Shown here one piece after another: positions 16,745 through 25,602 of a DNA stretch of 64,000 nucleotides. A program made the position numbers and the translations under genes. How positions within the stretch are numbered: position 1 is the stretch's first letter; each line of letters opens with the position of its first letter. The notes under the pieces were generated by a model. That model saw only the letters and a list, made by a program, of their open reading frames with translations. It was not told the DNA's origin and did no database searches. Source of the stretch: an uncultured Clostridia bacterium (GTDB lineage: Bacteria; Bacillota; Clostridia; Christensenellales; Borkfalkiaceae); NCBI GenBank assembly GCA_934254815.1, contig CAKQME010000006.1:73577-137576 (forward strand). Reading direction: 5' to 3'.

Positions 16745-18946
16745 TTATATCGATTTAAAATAGTTTGCAGCCGCTTCGCCGTAGAGATACAACGCCTTGG
16801 CTACGTTTGTCTGAGCCTCCGTCGAGTTATCCGCTATAAGCGTCGCCGCGTAAGAATATCCGCTTAACGTTACTTTAAATGTGGCGTTATCTGCCGTCTT
16901 GAAAGTAATTTCGTATTCCGTACCGAGCATGGGTGCGGGTATATGCGGAATATCGACGTAATATCTGCCGTTTGTCGTATCTTCGGCGTAAACGAGAGTA
17001 AACGTTCTGTCTTTGCCGTCGTTATATTTGACGGTTATATTATAATCGTCTGCATTTTGAGTTTTAAAATACAATCTCAACGTATTATCCGCCTGCAAAA
17101 ACATATCTGCGTTGATATCGGTCAACCCAGCTATAGACCCCTCGGTTTTGGTGCTTTGCGAAATAGTAACGCCGTCAAGCGGATTTTCGCCGTCTTCGTG
17201 CAAGCCCGCGTTTGCAAGATTTTCCGTATTTACCCCGAAATAAACCTGCGCGTAAGCGCCGTAATCGAGCATTGCCGTAATAAGTTTTTTAAGTTCTGCG
17301 CTGCTGCTCTCTTTTTTAAGCAGATAATCGGCGTATTTTCTGACCGTAAAGTTCTGAATTTCGCTGTCGGCGTCCGCCGTAATCACTCTCACCGCGATAT
17401 TTTCGGTCATCTGCGCGGCGGCTATGCCGATATTGAAATAATATTTACCGTTTTCACTCTTTTCCGCGTCGGCAAAAGTCAATCTTCTTTCTTCTTCGTT
17501 CCCTACCTTAACGGAAAGATACGCGTTATTCTTTTGAGTTTCGTCTTTCAGTTCAACGCCGAACCTCGTTTCGATTTTGCCGTTTAAAAGTAAGTTCATC
17601 GTCTTCACCGCGACGAATTTTTCCCATTGAGCCACTAATTCGATATCACTGGTTACGGGCGTTTCGAAATCATAGCTTTCGCCGTTCAATGTCCAACCTG
17701 TAAAAATATAACCGTCTCTCTTAGACAATTCGGGAGCATTAACCGTCAACCCGTCCAAAACATTTTCTGTTGAAATAACGCTTTCATTAGAAATAAATTT
17801 TACAATAAAAGTTTTCTTCCATATAGCACCGTCATAAGTATATTTTAAAGTCTCACCGTAATTAAATGCGCGTTTTTCAGTCCAACTCTCAGCTTTATTG
17901 TTGTTCAAAGCAAAATAAAAATCTTTAGTTACGGTAAATTCATCGCCTTTTACAGCCGTAGTCGATAAATCCGTTATAACAGACCCGCTAAACCCGTAAT
18001 GGACACCGCCGCCGTTATGAATAATACGAGTCGGATTTTCCGTTTTATCGCCACGCTTATATGTTACGGCAGAAAGGCTTTTCACCTGCGCGGTTATATC
18101 GTCGAATCCTGCGTCTTTACCAAACAAATCACTGTTCGTTGTTCCGACAATAACAACTTGTTTACCTATGCCAGAACCTGACCAAGGAGAAGTTTGCACA
18201 AATTCGGTGTTCCACACATAACCGCTTTTAATCCAATTAGGAGTCAACGTTATATCTCCTGATATTGCAGTGTTAAAATCAAATGCCGAACCATTATTGA
18301 CCCAACCCATAAACAAATAACCTTCTTTTTCGGGATCAACGGGCTTTGTAGCTTTTTCTCCGCTTTTTATTAACTGTGTAGTAATTTCTCCGTCAACATC
18401 AAATTTTACAAGAGCATTATTGCTGACCCATGTCGTACCATTATAAGTATAGGATAACGGTTTTTCATATTTATAAGTTCTGTTTGTCCATTTTTCTATT
18501 CCGTCATTGTCCGCATTTTCATTAAGCGTAAAAGTAAAACCGTCTGCTACTTGTAATTTATCCCCTTTTATCGGAGTATTTCCCAAATCTGTTATTACTG
18601 TTCCGTCAAATCTGTAATTTAAACCTTTTCTTTCATACATTACAACACTTACACTCTCGCTTATTCCGTTACGAGTGTAGGTAACTTTGCTTTTATCGAC
18701 GGCACCATCATTAAAAAACATAGTAGCTTTCGGCCATACTGTCTTATCATTGCTTTCTATCGCCCAGCACATTTTATCTTGAAACCACTCAGATTTATTA
18801 ACCATATAATCAGTAGGCCAAGTGTAGATTTCAGTCTCCTCCGCTTTTACGTCGGTTTTCGGCGTTATAAACGCCCCGATCGCGCCGATAAGCCCCGCCG
18901 CCATTACGCAGCAAAGAGCAGTGAACCATTTTTTCCTCATCTTCAT
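16745..18946 (-). CDS. exported protein with two tandem novel modules and InlB-type repeats
   Basis: The first gene of the importer operon; ATG 18946 is chosen because the AAAAGG site touches the earlier ATG at 18952. The 733 residues have a signal peptide, then a module (IYTWPTDYMV, NTPIKGDKLQVA, KWTNRTYKYEK) followed by an InlB repeat (GYLFMGWVNNGSAFDF). A second, divergent copy of both follows (TAVKGDEFTVTKDFYF, GYIFTGWTLNGESYDF). The C-terminal part (MLDYGAYAQVYFG, AKALYLYGEAAANYF) is an alpha/beta region common in exported clostridial proteins. There is no membrane anchor or LPXTG. The DNA at 17.8-18.8 kb is visibly more AT-rich than its surroundings, suggesting domain acquisition. Function unknown. 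Confidence 0.7.
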   Translation of the reverse strand: MKMRKKWFTALCCVMAAGLIGAIGAFITPKTDVKAEETEIYTWPTDYMVNKSEWFQDKMCWAIESNDKTVWPKATMFFNDGAVDKSKVTYTRNGISESVSVVMYERKGLNYRFDGTVITDLGNTPIKGDKLQVADGFTFTLNENADNDGIEKWTNRTYKYEKPLSYTYNGTTWVSNNALVKFDVDGEITTQLIKSGEKATKPVDPEKEGYLFMGWVNNGSAFDFNTAISGDITLTPNWIKSGYVWNTEFVQTSPWSGSGIGKQVVIVGTTNSDLFGKDAGFDDITAQVKSLSAVTYKRGDKTENPTRIIHNGGGVHYGFSGSVITDLSTTAVKGDEFTVTKDFYFALNNNKAESWTEKRAFNYGETLKYTYDGAIWKKTFIVKFISNESVISTENVLDGLTVNAPELSKRDGYIFTGWTLNGESYDFETPVTSDIELVAQWEKFVAVKTMNLLLNGKIETRFGVELKDETQKNNAYLSVKVGNEEERRLTFADAEKSENGKYYFNIGIAAAQMTENIAVRVITADADSEIQNFTVRKYADYLLKKESSSAELKKLITAMLDYGAYAQVYFGVNTENLANAGLHEDGENPLDGVTISQSTKTEGSIAGLTDINADMFLQADNTLRLYFKTQNADDYNITVKYNDGKDRTFTLVYAEDTTNGRYYVDIPHIPAPMLGTEYEITFKTADNATFKVTLSGYSYAATLIADNSTEAQTNVAKALYLYGEAAANYFKSI

Positions 18947-19053
18947 TACCATCCTTTTTAATAATTTTCAAAACGAATTTAAGTTTAAAAAAGCGACGGC
19001 GTTCGCCTTTTTTTAGTCGCGAAAAACGAGCAAAACATTCGCTTTGCCTATAT

Positions 19054-19111
19054 ATTGTAACACGGCAAAACTTACAAGTAAATTGCTAAAACACGCCAAA
19101 ACATTGTAAAA
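19054..19111 (-). promoter_or_regulatory. promoter and AraC-type operator of the InlB/ABC operon
   Basis: On the minus strand there is TTTACT-N17-TACAAT (-35 at 19082-19077, -10 at 19059-19054). The operator block ACAATGTTTTGG...TTTAGCAA (19111-19083) abuts the -35, with the same spacing as at 23.1 kb. The predicted start is near 19047, giving a leader of about 100 nt. Confidence 0.7.
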
Positions 19112-19194
19112 TCGGACTGCATTTAAAAAAATTTAAGCGGCGAGCAACTCATTGCTCGCCGCTTTTACCAAAATATTAAATTTTCACATTAAAA

Positions 19195-19624
19195 AGTCAA
19201 GGCTAATCGCTTATTCAATGGGATTCTTCACTTCGTTCAGAATGACATATCTTATTTATTTTTTCTGTCATATTGAGCGGCAGCGAAATATCCCACTGTA
19301 TCAAGTAGTCCGCCCATATTCGATGGGATTCTTCACTTCGTTCAGAATGACAATAATATTTTCGGTGGGATTCTTCGGCAAAGCCTCAGAATGACAATAA
19401 TATTAAACCCTATATGTCATATTGAGCGTAAGCGAAATATCCCATTGTACAAGAAGTCCGACCTTTTTCGGTGAGATTCTTCGCAGGCTCAGAATGACAG
19501 TAATATTAAACCCTATATGTCATATTGAGCGGTAGCGAAATATCCCACTGTATTATGTATGGAGTAAATATAAGGTCGGACAAATACTTGCGCGCAGCCT
19601 CAGGCTGCCAACGTCACGTTGCCG
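19195..19624. repeat. dispersed repeat cluster (GGGATTCTTC / AGCGAAATATCCC units)
   Basis: This gene-free stretch is filled with short units that alternate strand sense: GGGATTCTTCACTTCGTTC followed by AGAATGACA (19220, 19323), variants with GGCAAAGCCTC (19367, 19471), and ATTGAGCG...AGCGAAATATCCC (19270, 19421, 19525). The end at 19572-19624 is the head: AAGGTCGGAC, CTTGCGCGCAGCCTCAGG and CAACGTCACGTTGC, which reaches the stop codon of the GH78 gene. No coding capacity is expected. Confidence 0.85.
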
Positions 19625-21691
19625 TCACCGTTGCGCCGCCCGCCATAATATGTAACCCGCAAACGACGCTATCGCATGATCGCAACTCGCTCTCGAACTT
19701 AAATGCTCCCATAACGTCCCGGTGGTTTCAGCCATAGCCGAAAATATCTTCTTAACCTCTTCCGCAGCGCGGGTAAATTCGCCGTTGTCGCATAATAAAT
19801 CGAGCCGCATTAACATACCCGTAATTATGTTCGAGCCGCCTATTTCGGGGCGGAAATCTCTGTCGCGGTTTACTCCGAATTTCAAAATCATAACATCTGA
19901 TAATTCTTTGAAATTCTCTTTATCCGCAACGCCCGAAAAGAACGCAAAATACTGGCACGTTTCGCTTATATGGTTTTTAAGTACGGAAATTCCGTTTTCG
20001 CGAACGCGGTTATCCTGAAAGAACTCGCCGTCGAACGACTTCTCTATTATCTCGGCTTTGAGTTTTTCGGCTTTAGCTTTAAGCCTATCGTCTCCGAAAG
20101 TTTCGCTTATCGTCAGAAGCGTTTTATAATAAAGCATATTCGTCGGGAAGTTTATTCCGCAACGATACTCTTTACTACCCGCAACCGACCATTCCACGAA
20201 CACCCAGCTTTCCAGATTCTCTAAAAGCCCGTCTGAATTTTCGAAATTTTCAAATGCCGACAGTATTCCGTAAAGTTTTTCTTTTGTTTTCTCTTCGTAC
20301 CCTTTCAGTCTGCCGAGCTTTAAAAGTTCGCACGCGTTGAGCGCAAACCACATACAACAATTCGGAATGTATTCGCCGTTTATATGCTCACTCGGATAGC
20401 ACATAGGGGTCATGCCATTTCTTATTTCCTTAACTCCAGGGTCTAAAATCTCCGCTAAAACCGACGCTTCGAAAACTCCGTCGTCGCCGGAAAACAGCCT
20501 TGCCGCCTTAGACGAATAATACTGATCGTTAAGCCAGCCCGCGCGTTCTCTCGACGGACAATCCATAAGAATATCGAACGAATTCTGAGCGAGCGTGTGT
20601 CTTGCGGCGTCGAGTATTTCGTTTGCCTTTTCATCGGCAAATTTTATCTCGGTTTTATACATATCGGCGTTTTCCAAAAGCCGCATACCCGCCGATATCC
20701 GCTCTATTTCGCCGTTTTCTACAATTACTCTGATATATTTTGCCGTATACGGCTCTATACTTTCAATCGTATGTTCGCCCTTGCCGAGTTCGCACTTTAT
20801 AACGTTGCAGCAATCGAGCCTTACAGGGTCTATGCCCTCGGATTTTTCGGACAACATTTCGTCGAAAGTAATATACACGTCAGCCGCCGACAAAACGTTT
20901 ACGCTTAAAGTTATAAAACCCGCTTCGTTTCTGCCGAGATCGAAATCGGCGTACTCTCCGCCTTTAAGCTCGGTTTTAAGTCCGTTTCCGCGTTTAAATG
21001 CGTACCGATAGACTTTTTCCGTCATACACTCGTAAAGTTCGCTTTTTTCGTAACCCTCGAAATTATTTCCCACAAGATAAATAGAACGGTCTTTCCAGTC
21101 GGGCAAGTCGGGGTCGTATACAAACGCGCCGCAAGCGTAATTTTTGCCGTTTACGGTTTTTGTCGGCGCGGTAAGCGCAAAAAGTTGCCCGATAATTTCT
21201 GGCGTTTCGCCGCTTAACGGCGTAATCTTTTCACCGAAATAAAACGGTTTATCTTCGCCGTTAAATTTATATATTTCGGAAAATCCGCGTTGAAAGCTGT
21301 ATCTTTGGGTGTTTTTAACCCTTGCGGCGTTCAGGTAACAGTCAAAATCACTTTCGGTATAGGTCTCCGCCCCTACCGTGGCGGTCAGGCTCAGAAACGC
21401 GGGCTGTTTTACGTTACTGTAACACGCCGCGCCGTAAGAAATAAGCCTTATTACTATTTCGTTACGTCCTTTTTTAAGCACGACGGAAAACTCGTTTAAA
21501 ACCGCGTAGCCCTTAGCCGTTCTTGCGGGACCGTAAAAAACGGTTTCGCCGTTGACATACGCTTTATAATAATCAGCCGCGGCGATTTTGAAATCTATTC
21601 TTTCTTCGCTTTCCGCAGAAATGTTTTTTACGAAAAGCAGGTCGAGGTTTTTATCGTCTGAAAAATCGAATATCGCGCATTTATTTTTCAT
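19625..21691 (-). CDS. probable alpha-L-rhamnosidase (GH78-type)
   Basis: The 688-residue protein has N-terminal beta domains (YKAYVNGETVFYGPARTAKGY) and a C-terminal (alpha/alpha)6 barrel. DCPSRERAGWLND (about 375-387) matches the GH78 block carrying catalytic acidic residues, and GTLWEHLSSRASCDHAIASF near the end matches the later conserved block. There is no signal peptide, so it is cytoplasmic and would trim terminal rhamnose from imported material. Its ATG overlaps the esterase stop (ATGA), so the two are translationally coupled. The TGA lies at the edge of a dispersed repeat. The barrel is shared with related families, so the exact sugar is uncertain. Confidence 0.8.
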   Translation of the reverse strand: MKNKCAIFDFSDDKNLDLLFVKNISAESEERIDFKIAAADYYKAYVNGETVFYGPARTAKGYAVLNEFSVVLKKGRNEIVIRLISYGAACYSNVKQPAFLSLTATVGAETYTESDFDCYLNAARVKNTQRYSFQRGFSEIYKFNGEDKPFYFGEKITPLSGETPEIIGQLFALTAPTKTVNGKNYACGAFVYDPDLPDWKDRSIYLVGNNFEGYEKSELYECMTEKVYRYAFKRGNGLKTELKGGEYADFDLGRNEAGFITLSVNVLSAADVYITFDEMLSEKSEGIDPVRLDCCNVIKCELGKGEHTIESIEPYTAKYIRVIVENGEIERISAGMRLLENADMYKTEIKFADEKANEILDAARHTLAQNSFDILMDCPSRERAGWLNDQYYSSKAARLFSGDDGVFEASVLAEILDPGVKEIRNGMTPMCYPSEHINGEYIPNCCMWFALNACELLKLGRLKGYEEKTKEKLYGILSAFENFENSDGLLENLESWVFVEWSVAGSKEYRCGINFPTNMLYYKTLLTISETFGDDRLKAKAEKLKAEIIEKSFDGEFFQDNRVRENGISVLKNHISETCQYFAFFSGVADKENFKELSDVMILKFGVNRDRDFRPEIGGSNIITGMLMRLDLLCDNGEFTRAAEEVKKIFSAMAETTGTLWEHLSSRASCDHAIASFAGYILWRAAQR

Positions 21692-23055
21692 TTCGCAACC
21701 TCATACATAGGAGTAGAAAACCTTGCGATTTTGCCGTTTAAGTCGACTTCGGTTTCGATAACCCAAGCCGTAACGCCCGCAGGCAAATCGGCGGCATACG
21801 CTCCGTTTTCGGCTTGAATTTTCTCCTTGAAAAACAGCCATTTATGAGAATCTTCGTCGTCGGAAGTCGTATAAGTAAGATATACGTTTTTAAATTCGCC
21901 TTTTTTATAATCGAGCGTAACTTTTCCGTTTGCAACCGTCGCTCCGTCTATAATCGGAACGGTATCTTTACCGCCGAGAACATGCTCGAAAAAGAGATAT
22001 ATCTCTTCGGTTTCGTTCCACGAATGTCCGTGCTGCAAATCATATCTCTGCGAATAGAACGATTTACCCTTATTTAATTTTGCCGACTTCATTCTGTTTT
22101 GAGCCGAAAAGCAGTTATCCGCAACGCCCGAAACGAAAAACGTCGGTTTTGTGGAGTATGGCAGATATGACGACGGGTCGTAAACCGTAACCCACTCGTC
22201 AAGTTTTCCCTCGCCGCCGAACGTCGCGTTTTTATCCGCCGCCGTCCAATAGCTGTCGTCGTAGAGATAGCCCGCCCCGTAAACGGGAGCGAACGCGTTG
22301 AAACGTTTATCCACGCCCGACGTAACAAGCGTTATTACGCTGCCCCATGAAATACCCGTCATTCCGATTTTCGACGGGTTTACGTCGTTTCTCGAACGCA
22401 GGATATTATTGCACAGTATAGCGTTTACGACCCCGTGATAAAGCCACGAGTTTTCGTAATCGACGGGGTCGTCTTTAAGCGAACCCGTATAGTTTTCGTC
22501 GGGTCCGCCGTCGGGATTTTTTATCTTCTGAACTTTACCCTTTACCGTGCCGAGACCATTAGAATATGTATCGTAAGCGATCGCGACGTAGCCGCGCTCG
22601 TTCCAGTAATCTATCCATTCTTTAAAAATCTGCCCGTTGCCGCCGTGAACAAGAACTACTGCGGGGTAGCCGCCTTTCGGCATTTCGCTTTCGGGTACGC
22701 CGATACAGCCGTAAACCTGCGTAAAAGTTTTGTTTTCGCGCGGGTACGCTACCGATTTAAACTTAAAAAGTTTAAGTCTTTTGCCCACGTTTACGTTTTT
22801 TACTTCCGTAATTTCGGGCGCGGTTTCAAAAAGTGTTTTTGTATCCCATATAAGGTTTGGCTTTACTACGTCCGCCACTTTATACGGTGAATCTTTATCC
22901 GGGTTAAACATTGTTTCGTTTTCCTGTCCGCCGCTTTCGGTTTTCGAACTGTCAATCGGCGTTTCGGAGTTTCGCGAGGGTTGTCCGCAACCGACAACCG
23001 CGCCGAGAGTTATTATCGCGACCAGCGCGACGGATAATAATTTTAATTTATTCAT
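21688..23055 (-). CDS. alpha/beta-hydrolase lipoprotein (acetyl-esterase-like)
   Basis: The start is placed at ATG 23055 because MNKLKLLSVALVAIITLG then forms a lipoprotein signal ending VVGC; upstream codons would translate the operator. The 455 residues hold an alpha/beta-hydrolase with oxyanion region VLVHGGNG, nucleophile in GISWGS, acid in SGVADNC and histidine in QHGHSW. The layout resembles acetyl xylan esterase/dienelactone hydrolase-type enzymes. Placed outside the membrane, it would remove acyl groups from glycans before uptake. It is first in a two-gene operon with the GH78 gene. No ribosome site precedes the ATG; the predicted transcript starts at the ATG itself. Confidence 0.85.
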   Translation of the reverse strand: MNKLKLLSVALVAIITLGAVVGCGQPSRNSETPIDSSKTESGGQENETMFNPDKDSPYKVADVVKPNLIWDTKTLFETAPEITEVKNVNVGKRLKLFKFKSVAYPRENKTFTQVYGCIGVPESEMPKGGYPAVVLVHGGNGQIFKEWIDYWNERGYVAIAYDTYSNGLGTVKGKVQKIKNPDGGPDENYTGSLKDDPVDYENSWLYHGVVNAILCNNILRSRNDVNPSKIGMTGISWGSVITLVTSGVDKRFNAFAPVYGAGYLYDDSYWTAADKNATFGGEGKLDEWVTVYDPSSYLPYSTKPTFFVSGVADNCFSAQNRMKSAKLNKGKSFYSQRYDLQHGHSWNETEEIYLFFEHVLGGKDTVPIIDGATVANGKVTLDYKKGEFKNVYLTYTTSDDEDSHKWLFFKEKIQAENGAYAADLPAGVTAWVIETEVDLNGKIARFSTPMYEVAK

Positions 23056-23061
23056 AGCATT

Positions 23062-23117
23062 ATTATACAACGAAAATTTTCGGTTGTAAATTGCTAAACC
23101 GTACCAAAACATTGTAA
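23062..23117 (-). promoter_or_regulatory. promoter and AraC-type operator of the esterase/GH78 operon
   Basis: TTTACA-N17-TATAAT on the minus strand (-35 at 23090-23085, -10 at 23067-23062), with the operator ACAATGTTTTGGTACGG then TTTAGCAA (23117-23091) abutting the -35. Seven bases below the -10 is the A of ATG 23055, which predicts a leaderless mRNA. Confidence 0.75.
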
Positions 23118-23130
23118 TTATTACGCAATT

Positions 23131-23330
23131 CAGGCAGCCTAAGGCTACGCGCAAGTATTTTTCCGACCTTATATATTTTTGTCATTCTGAGTGAAACGAA
23201 GAATCCCACCGAATAAGTGCAGACTTCTTGTACAGTGGGATATTTCGCTGACGCTCAATATGACATACTTTTTAATGTCTTTCTGAACGTAGTGAAGAAT
23301 CCCACCGAAAAAGTGCGGACTATGCCCGAC
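23131..23330. repeat. dispersed repeat cluster, inverted relative to the one at 19.2-19.6 kb
   Basis: The head (CAGGCAGCCTAAGGCTACGC, GCAAGTATT, CCGACCTT; 23131-23170) is the near-exact reverse complement of 19572-19609. It is followed by GTCATTCTGAG...GAAGAATCCCACCG units (23189, 23297) and a GTGGGATATTTCGC unit. The stretch fills most of the gap between phoH and the esterase promoter. No gene is seen in it. Confidence 0.85.
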
Positions 23331-23345
23331 ACGCGATAACTACAC

Positions 23346-24308
23346 CTATTGCATCGACTCGGCGCGACTGTACGCCCTGATTATTTCCATTACGAGCGAA
23401 TGCCTTACAACGTCGCTCGCCGTTAATCTTATCGTCTCTATTCCTTTAATATTTTTAAGTATATCCGTAGCATGCTTAAGCCCGCTCTTCTTGCCCTCCG
23501 GCAGGTCGATCTGCGTTAAATCGCCCGTTATTACCATTTTACTGCCCTCGCCCATACGCGTTAAAAACATTTTCATCTGTTCTTTCGTGGTATTTTGCGC
23601 TTCGTCGAGTATAATGAACGCGTTCGAAAGCGTTCTGCCGCGCATATACGCAAGCGGCGCAATCTCTATTGCACCGCGCTCGATGAGTTTCAGATAATTA
23701 TCCATTCCGAGCATTTCCTGTAGCGCGTCGTACAAAGGGCGCAGATAAGGATCGACCTTTGTCTGCAAATCGCCCGGTAAAAAGCCCAACTTTTCGCCGG
23801 CTTCGACGGCAGGACGGGTAAGTATTATCTTTTCTACTTCTTTATTTTTAAACGCCGACACGGCAAGCGCGACCGCAAGATAGGTTTTGCCCGTTCCCGC
23901 AGGTCCTACGCCGAAAACAACGGTGTTGTTTTTTATGGCGTCGACGTATTTTTTCTGACCTACCGTTTTACATTTAATCTGTTTCCCGCGCGAAGTAATG
24001 GCGATAACGCCCGACATAACTTTTTCTATGCCCGAAGCGTTGCCCTCTTTGGCGAGTTCTATGCAATATATGATACGAGTTTTATCTATAGGCTCGCCCG
24101 CTTTTATGATATCGCCCAGTTTTGTTATTACCGTTTCGGCAAGCATAACGTCGCTTTCCGCGCCCGATATGCGTATTTTTGTTCCCTCAACGAACGCCGA
24201 AACGCCCGTTTCGCGCGCTATCACGTTAAGATTTTCGTCTAATACGCCCAACAATTCAGACATATTTTTGAGATTGCCCATCTCGATTTCTACCGTCAAT
24301 TCAGCCAT
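23346..24308 (-). CDS. phoH: PhoH family ATPase
   Basis: The start is ATG 24308 (MAELTVEIEM) with AGGAGGG 6-7 nt upstream, giving 320 residues, the usual PhoH length. An N-terminal KH-like region is followed by Walker A GPAGTGKTYLAVALA, Walker B FIILDEAQNTT and a GDLTQIDL motif. PhoH proteins are cytoplasmic P-loop ATPases, probably RNA-associated. The order yqfC-yqfD-phoH matches the Bacillus/Clostridium arrangement, which supports all three calls. Confidence 0.95.
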   Translation of the reverse strand: MAELTVEIEMGNLKNMSELLGVLDENLNVIARETGVSAFVEGTKIRISGAESDVMLAETVITKLGDIIKAGEPIDKTRIIYCIELAKEGNASGIEKVMSGVIAITSRGKQIKCKTVGQKKYVDAIKNNTVVFGVGPAGTGKTYLAVALAVSAFKNKEVEKIILTRPAVEAGEKLGFLPGDLQTKVDPYLRPLYDALQEMLGMDNYLKLIERGAIEIAPLAYMRGRTLSNAFIILDEAQNTTKEQMKMFLTRMGEGSKMVITGDLTQIDLPEGKKSGLKHATDILKNIKGIETIRLTASDVVRHSLVMEIIRAYSRAESMQ

Positions 24309-24319
24309 ATTCAACCCTC

Positions 24320-25222
24320 CTACGTTACCGTTATCATTCTGTCGAGCGTTACTCTGAACGTTATTTTTCCGTCCTTTTCGATAAGCTCGCATTTTTCGGA
24401 AAGAATTTCGCCCTCTCCGAGTTTTTCTTTTGCAAGCGCGATTGCCCGCGCCTTGAAAACTTCGTCTTTACCCGCCGCAGCGTATTCGTAAACGAACGGA
24501 CAGAGCAGCCCCACTTCGCCCGCCGCGTAAGTCTTTACGGTTTTATCTTTAAAGACGTAAATTCCCTCTATAAGCGTATCTCCGCAATTTACTTCGTCAC
24601 CGATTTTGACGACCGCTTCACCGCTTAAACAGTTTATTTTTATCACCTTACCGCTTTCGGGCGCAACGATTCTTTCGCGTTTAACGTCCATCGGCGTGAC
24701 GCTCGTCTTCTCTTTGAAAACTTCGACTATAAGGCGTTTACCGCGTTTTTCGACCGTAGCGTAAGCAATGCCGTCAATCGACATGGCAACCTTTTCTCCG
24801 AGTGCGGACACGTCGCCGTCTATGCGTTTTCCACATTCCACGCCCTCGCTTTTCAGTGCGGCGGACAACTCGCGTTTATACCCGCCGGCGTCGCCGTAAA
24901 AAGAAATTTCTTCGATAAAACCGTCGGACACATAAGCGAAAAAAGCAAAACAAAGCGCGCCTATAACCGCGCCTGTCTTTTCGGCAAGTCTTACGAGCGG
25001 AGCATAACCGCCCCTGAAACCCACGCGTTTAACATTATAGCACATATTGCGCGAAATGGCAAAAATTTTTTTCGTATCGGCATAGTCCGCGCTGAAAAAA
25101 CAGTATTCGTCGCCGTAAAGGACGTCGTAAGTTTTGATTTTGCGTTCGTAAAGGCGGGCGGGAAAATTCGCCGCGCCGCTACCCGAAACTTTAAACCGAA
25201 CGAACAAGCGAATTCTTTTCAT
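24320..25222 (-). CDS. yqfD: sporulation protein YqfD
   Basis: The 300-residue protein has one clear membrane helix near 83-103 (GAVIGALCFAFFAYVSDGFI) and an outside region with VAPESGKVIKINCLSGEAVVKIGDEVNCGDTL-like turns typical of the YqfD family. YqfD is a forespore/mother-cell membrane factor needed for efficient sporulation. It overlaps yqfC by 4 bp and ends 11 bp before the phoH start. Confidence 0.9.
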   Translation of the reverse strand: MKRIRLFVRFKVSGSGAANFPARLYERKIKTYDVLYGDEYCFFSADYADTKKIFAISRNMCYNVKRVGFRGGYAPLVRLAEKTGAVIGALCFAFFAYVSDGFIEEISFYGDAGGYKRELSAALKSEGVECGKRIDGDVSALGEKVAMSIDGIAYATVEKRGKRLIVEVFKEKTSVTPMDVKRERIVAPESGKVIKINCLSGEAVVKIGDEVNCGDTLIEGIYVFKDKTVKTYAAGEVGLLCPFVYEYAAAGKDEVFKARAIALAKEKLGEGEILSEKCELIEKDGKITFRVTLDRMITVT

Positions 25223-25473
25223 TTCAATTCAACCCCGCGGATAACGCCCGCAACGACGATTTCTCTTTCGCCGTACTTTTTTATACGCAGGTTTTCGCCC
25301 GCGATGACGAGCGCGCCGCATTTTACGCAGAGTACGATCTCCGACGGAGAAAACGAAGCTATACTTTTTACGCCCTCGAAAAGTCCTCCGCTGTTGCCGA
25401 AAACGGTATATCTGTATTTATCGGGCGAGATTTCGGCGGGAAGCCCGAATTTACCCGTAAGCTCGTCTAACAT
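25219..25473 (-). CDS. yqfC: sporulation protein YqfC (YabP/YqfC family)
   Basis: The 84-residue protein is of family length, with a typical beta-rich core (SPSEIVLCVKCGALVIAGENLRIKKYGEREIVVAG). It is the first gene of the yqfC-yqfD-phoH unit. The presence of this pair indicates an endospore-forming ancestry. Confidence 0.9.
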   Translation of the reverse strand: MLDELTGKFGLPAEISPDKYRYTVFGNSGGLFEGVKSIASFSPSEIVLCVKCGALVIAGENLRIKKYGEREIVVAGVIRGVELK

Positions 25474-25513
25474 ATTTTACCTCGGAATAGTATATGCCGC
25501 GGCGCAATATTAA

Positions 25514-25554
25514 ATACCCCGCGTTTGCGTTTTTAATACGGCAAAGCGGGGTAT
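25514..25554 (-). terminator. hairpin terminator after the uxu operon
   Basis: Stem ATACCCCGC / GCGGGGTAT extended by a bulged TTTGC/GCAAA. On the minus strand it is followed by TTAATATT, a weak T tract. It lies between uxuB and yqfC. Confidence 0.5.
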
Positions 25555-25602
25555 AAATTCATTTTATTATTTTTTGAAAAACAGCGTCGTTTATAAACTG
25601 CG

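Noticed and set aside
19152..19394. 80-codon ORF with repeated SMGFFTSFRMT
   Set aside because: It is made of translated dispersed repeats; no ribosome site and no protein-like composition.
19195..19560. Possible CRISPR array in the repeated units
   Set aside because: Units vary in length, alternate in strand and have no regular spacers or cas genes.
23056..23154. N-terminal extension of the esterase (start at 23154)
   Set aside because: These codons translate the operator and promoter and would bury the lipoprotein signal.
24309..24392. Longer start for PhoH at 24392
   Set aside because: It runs into yqfD; ATG 24308 has AGGAGGG at the right distance.
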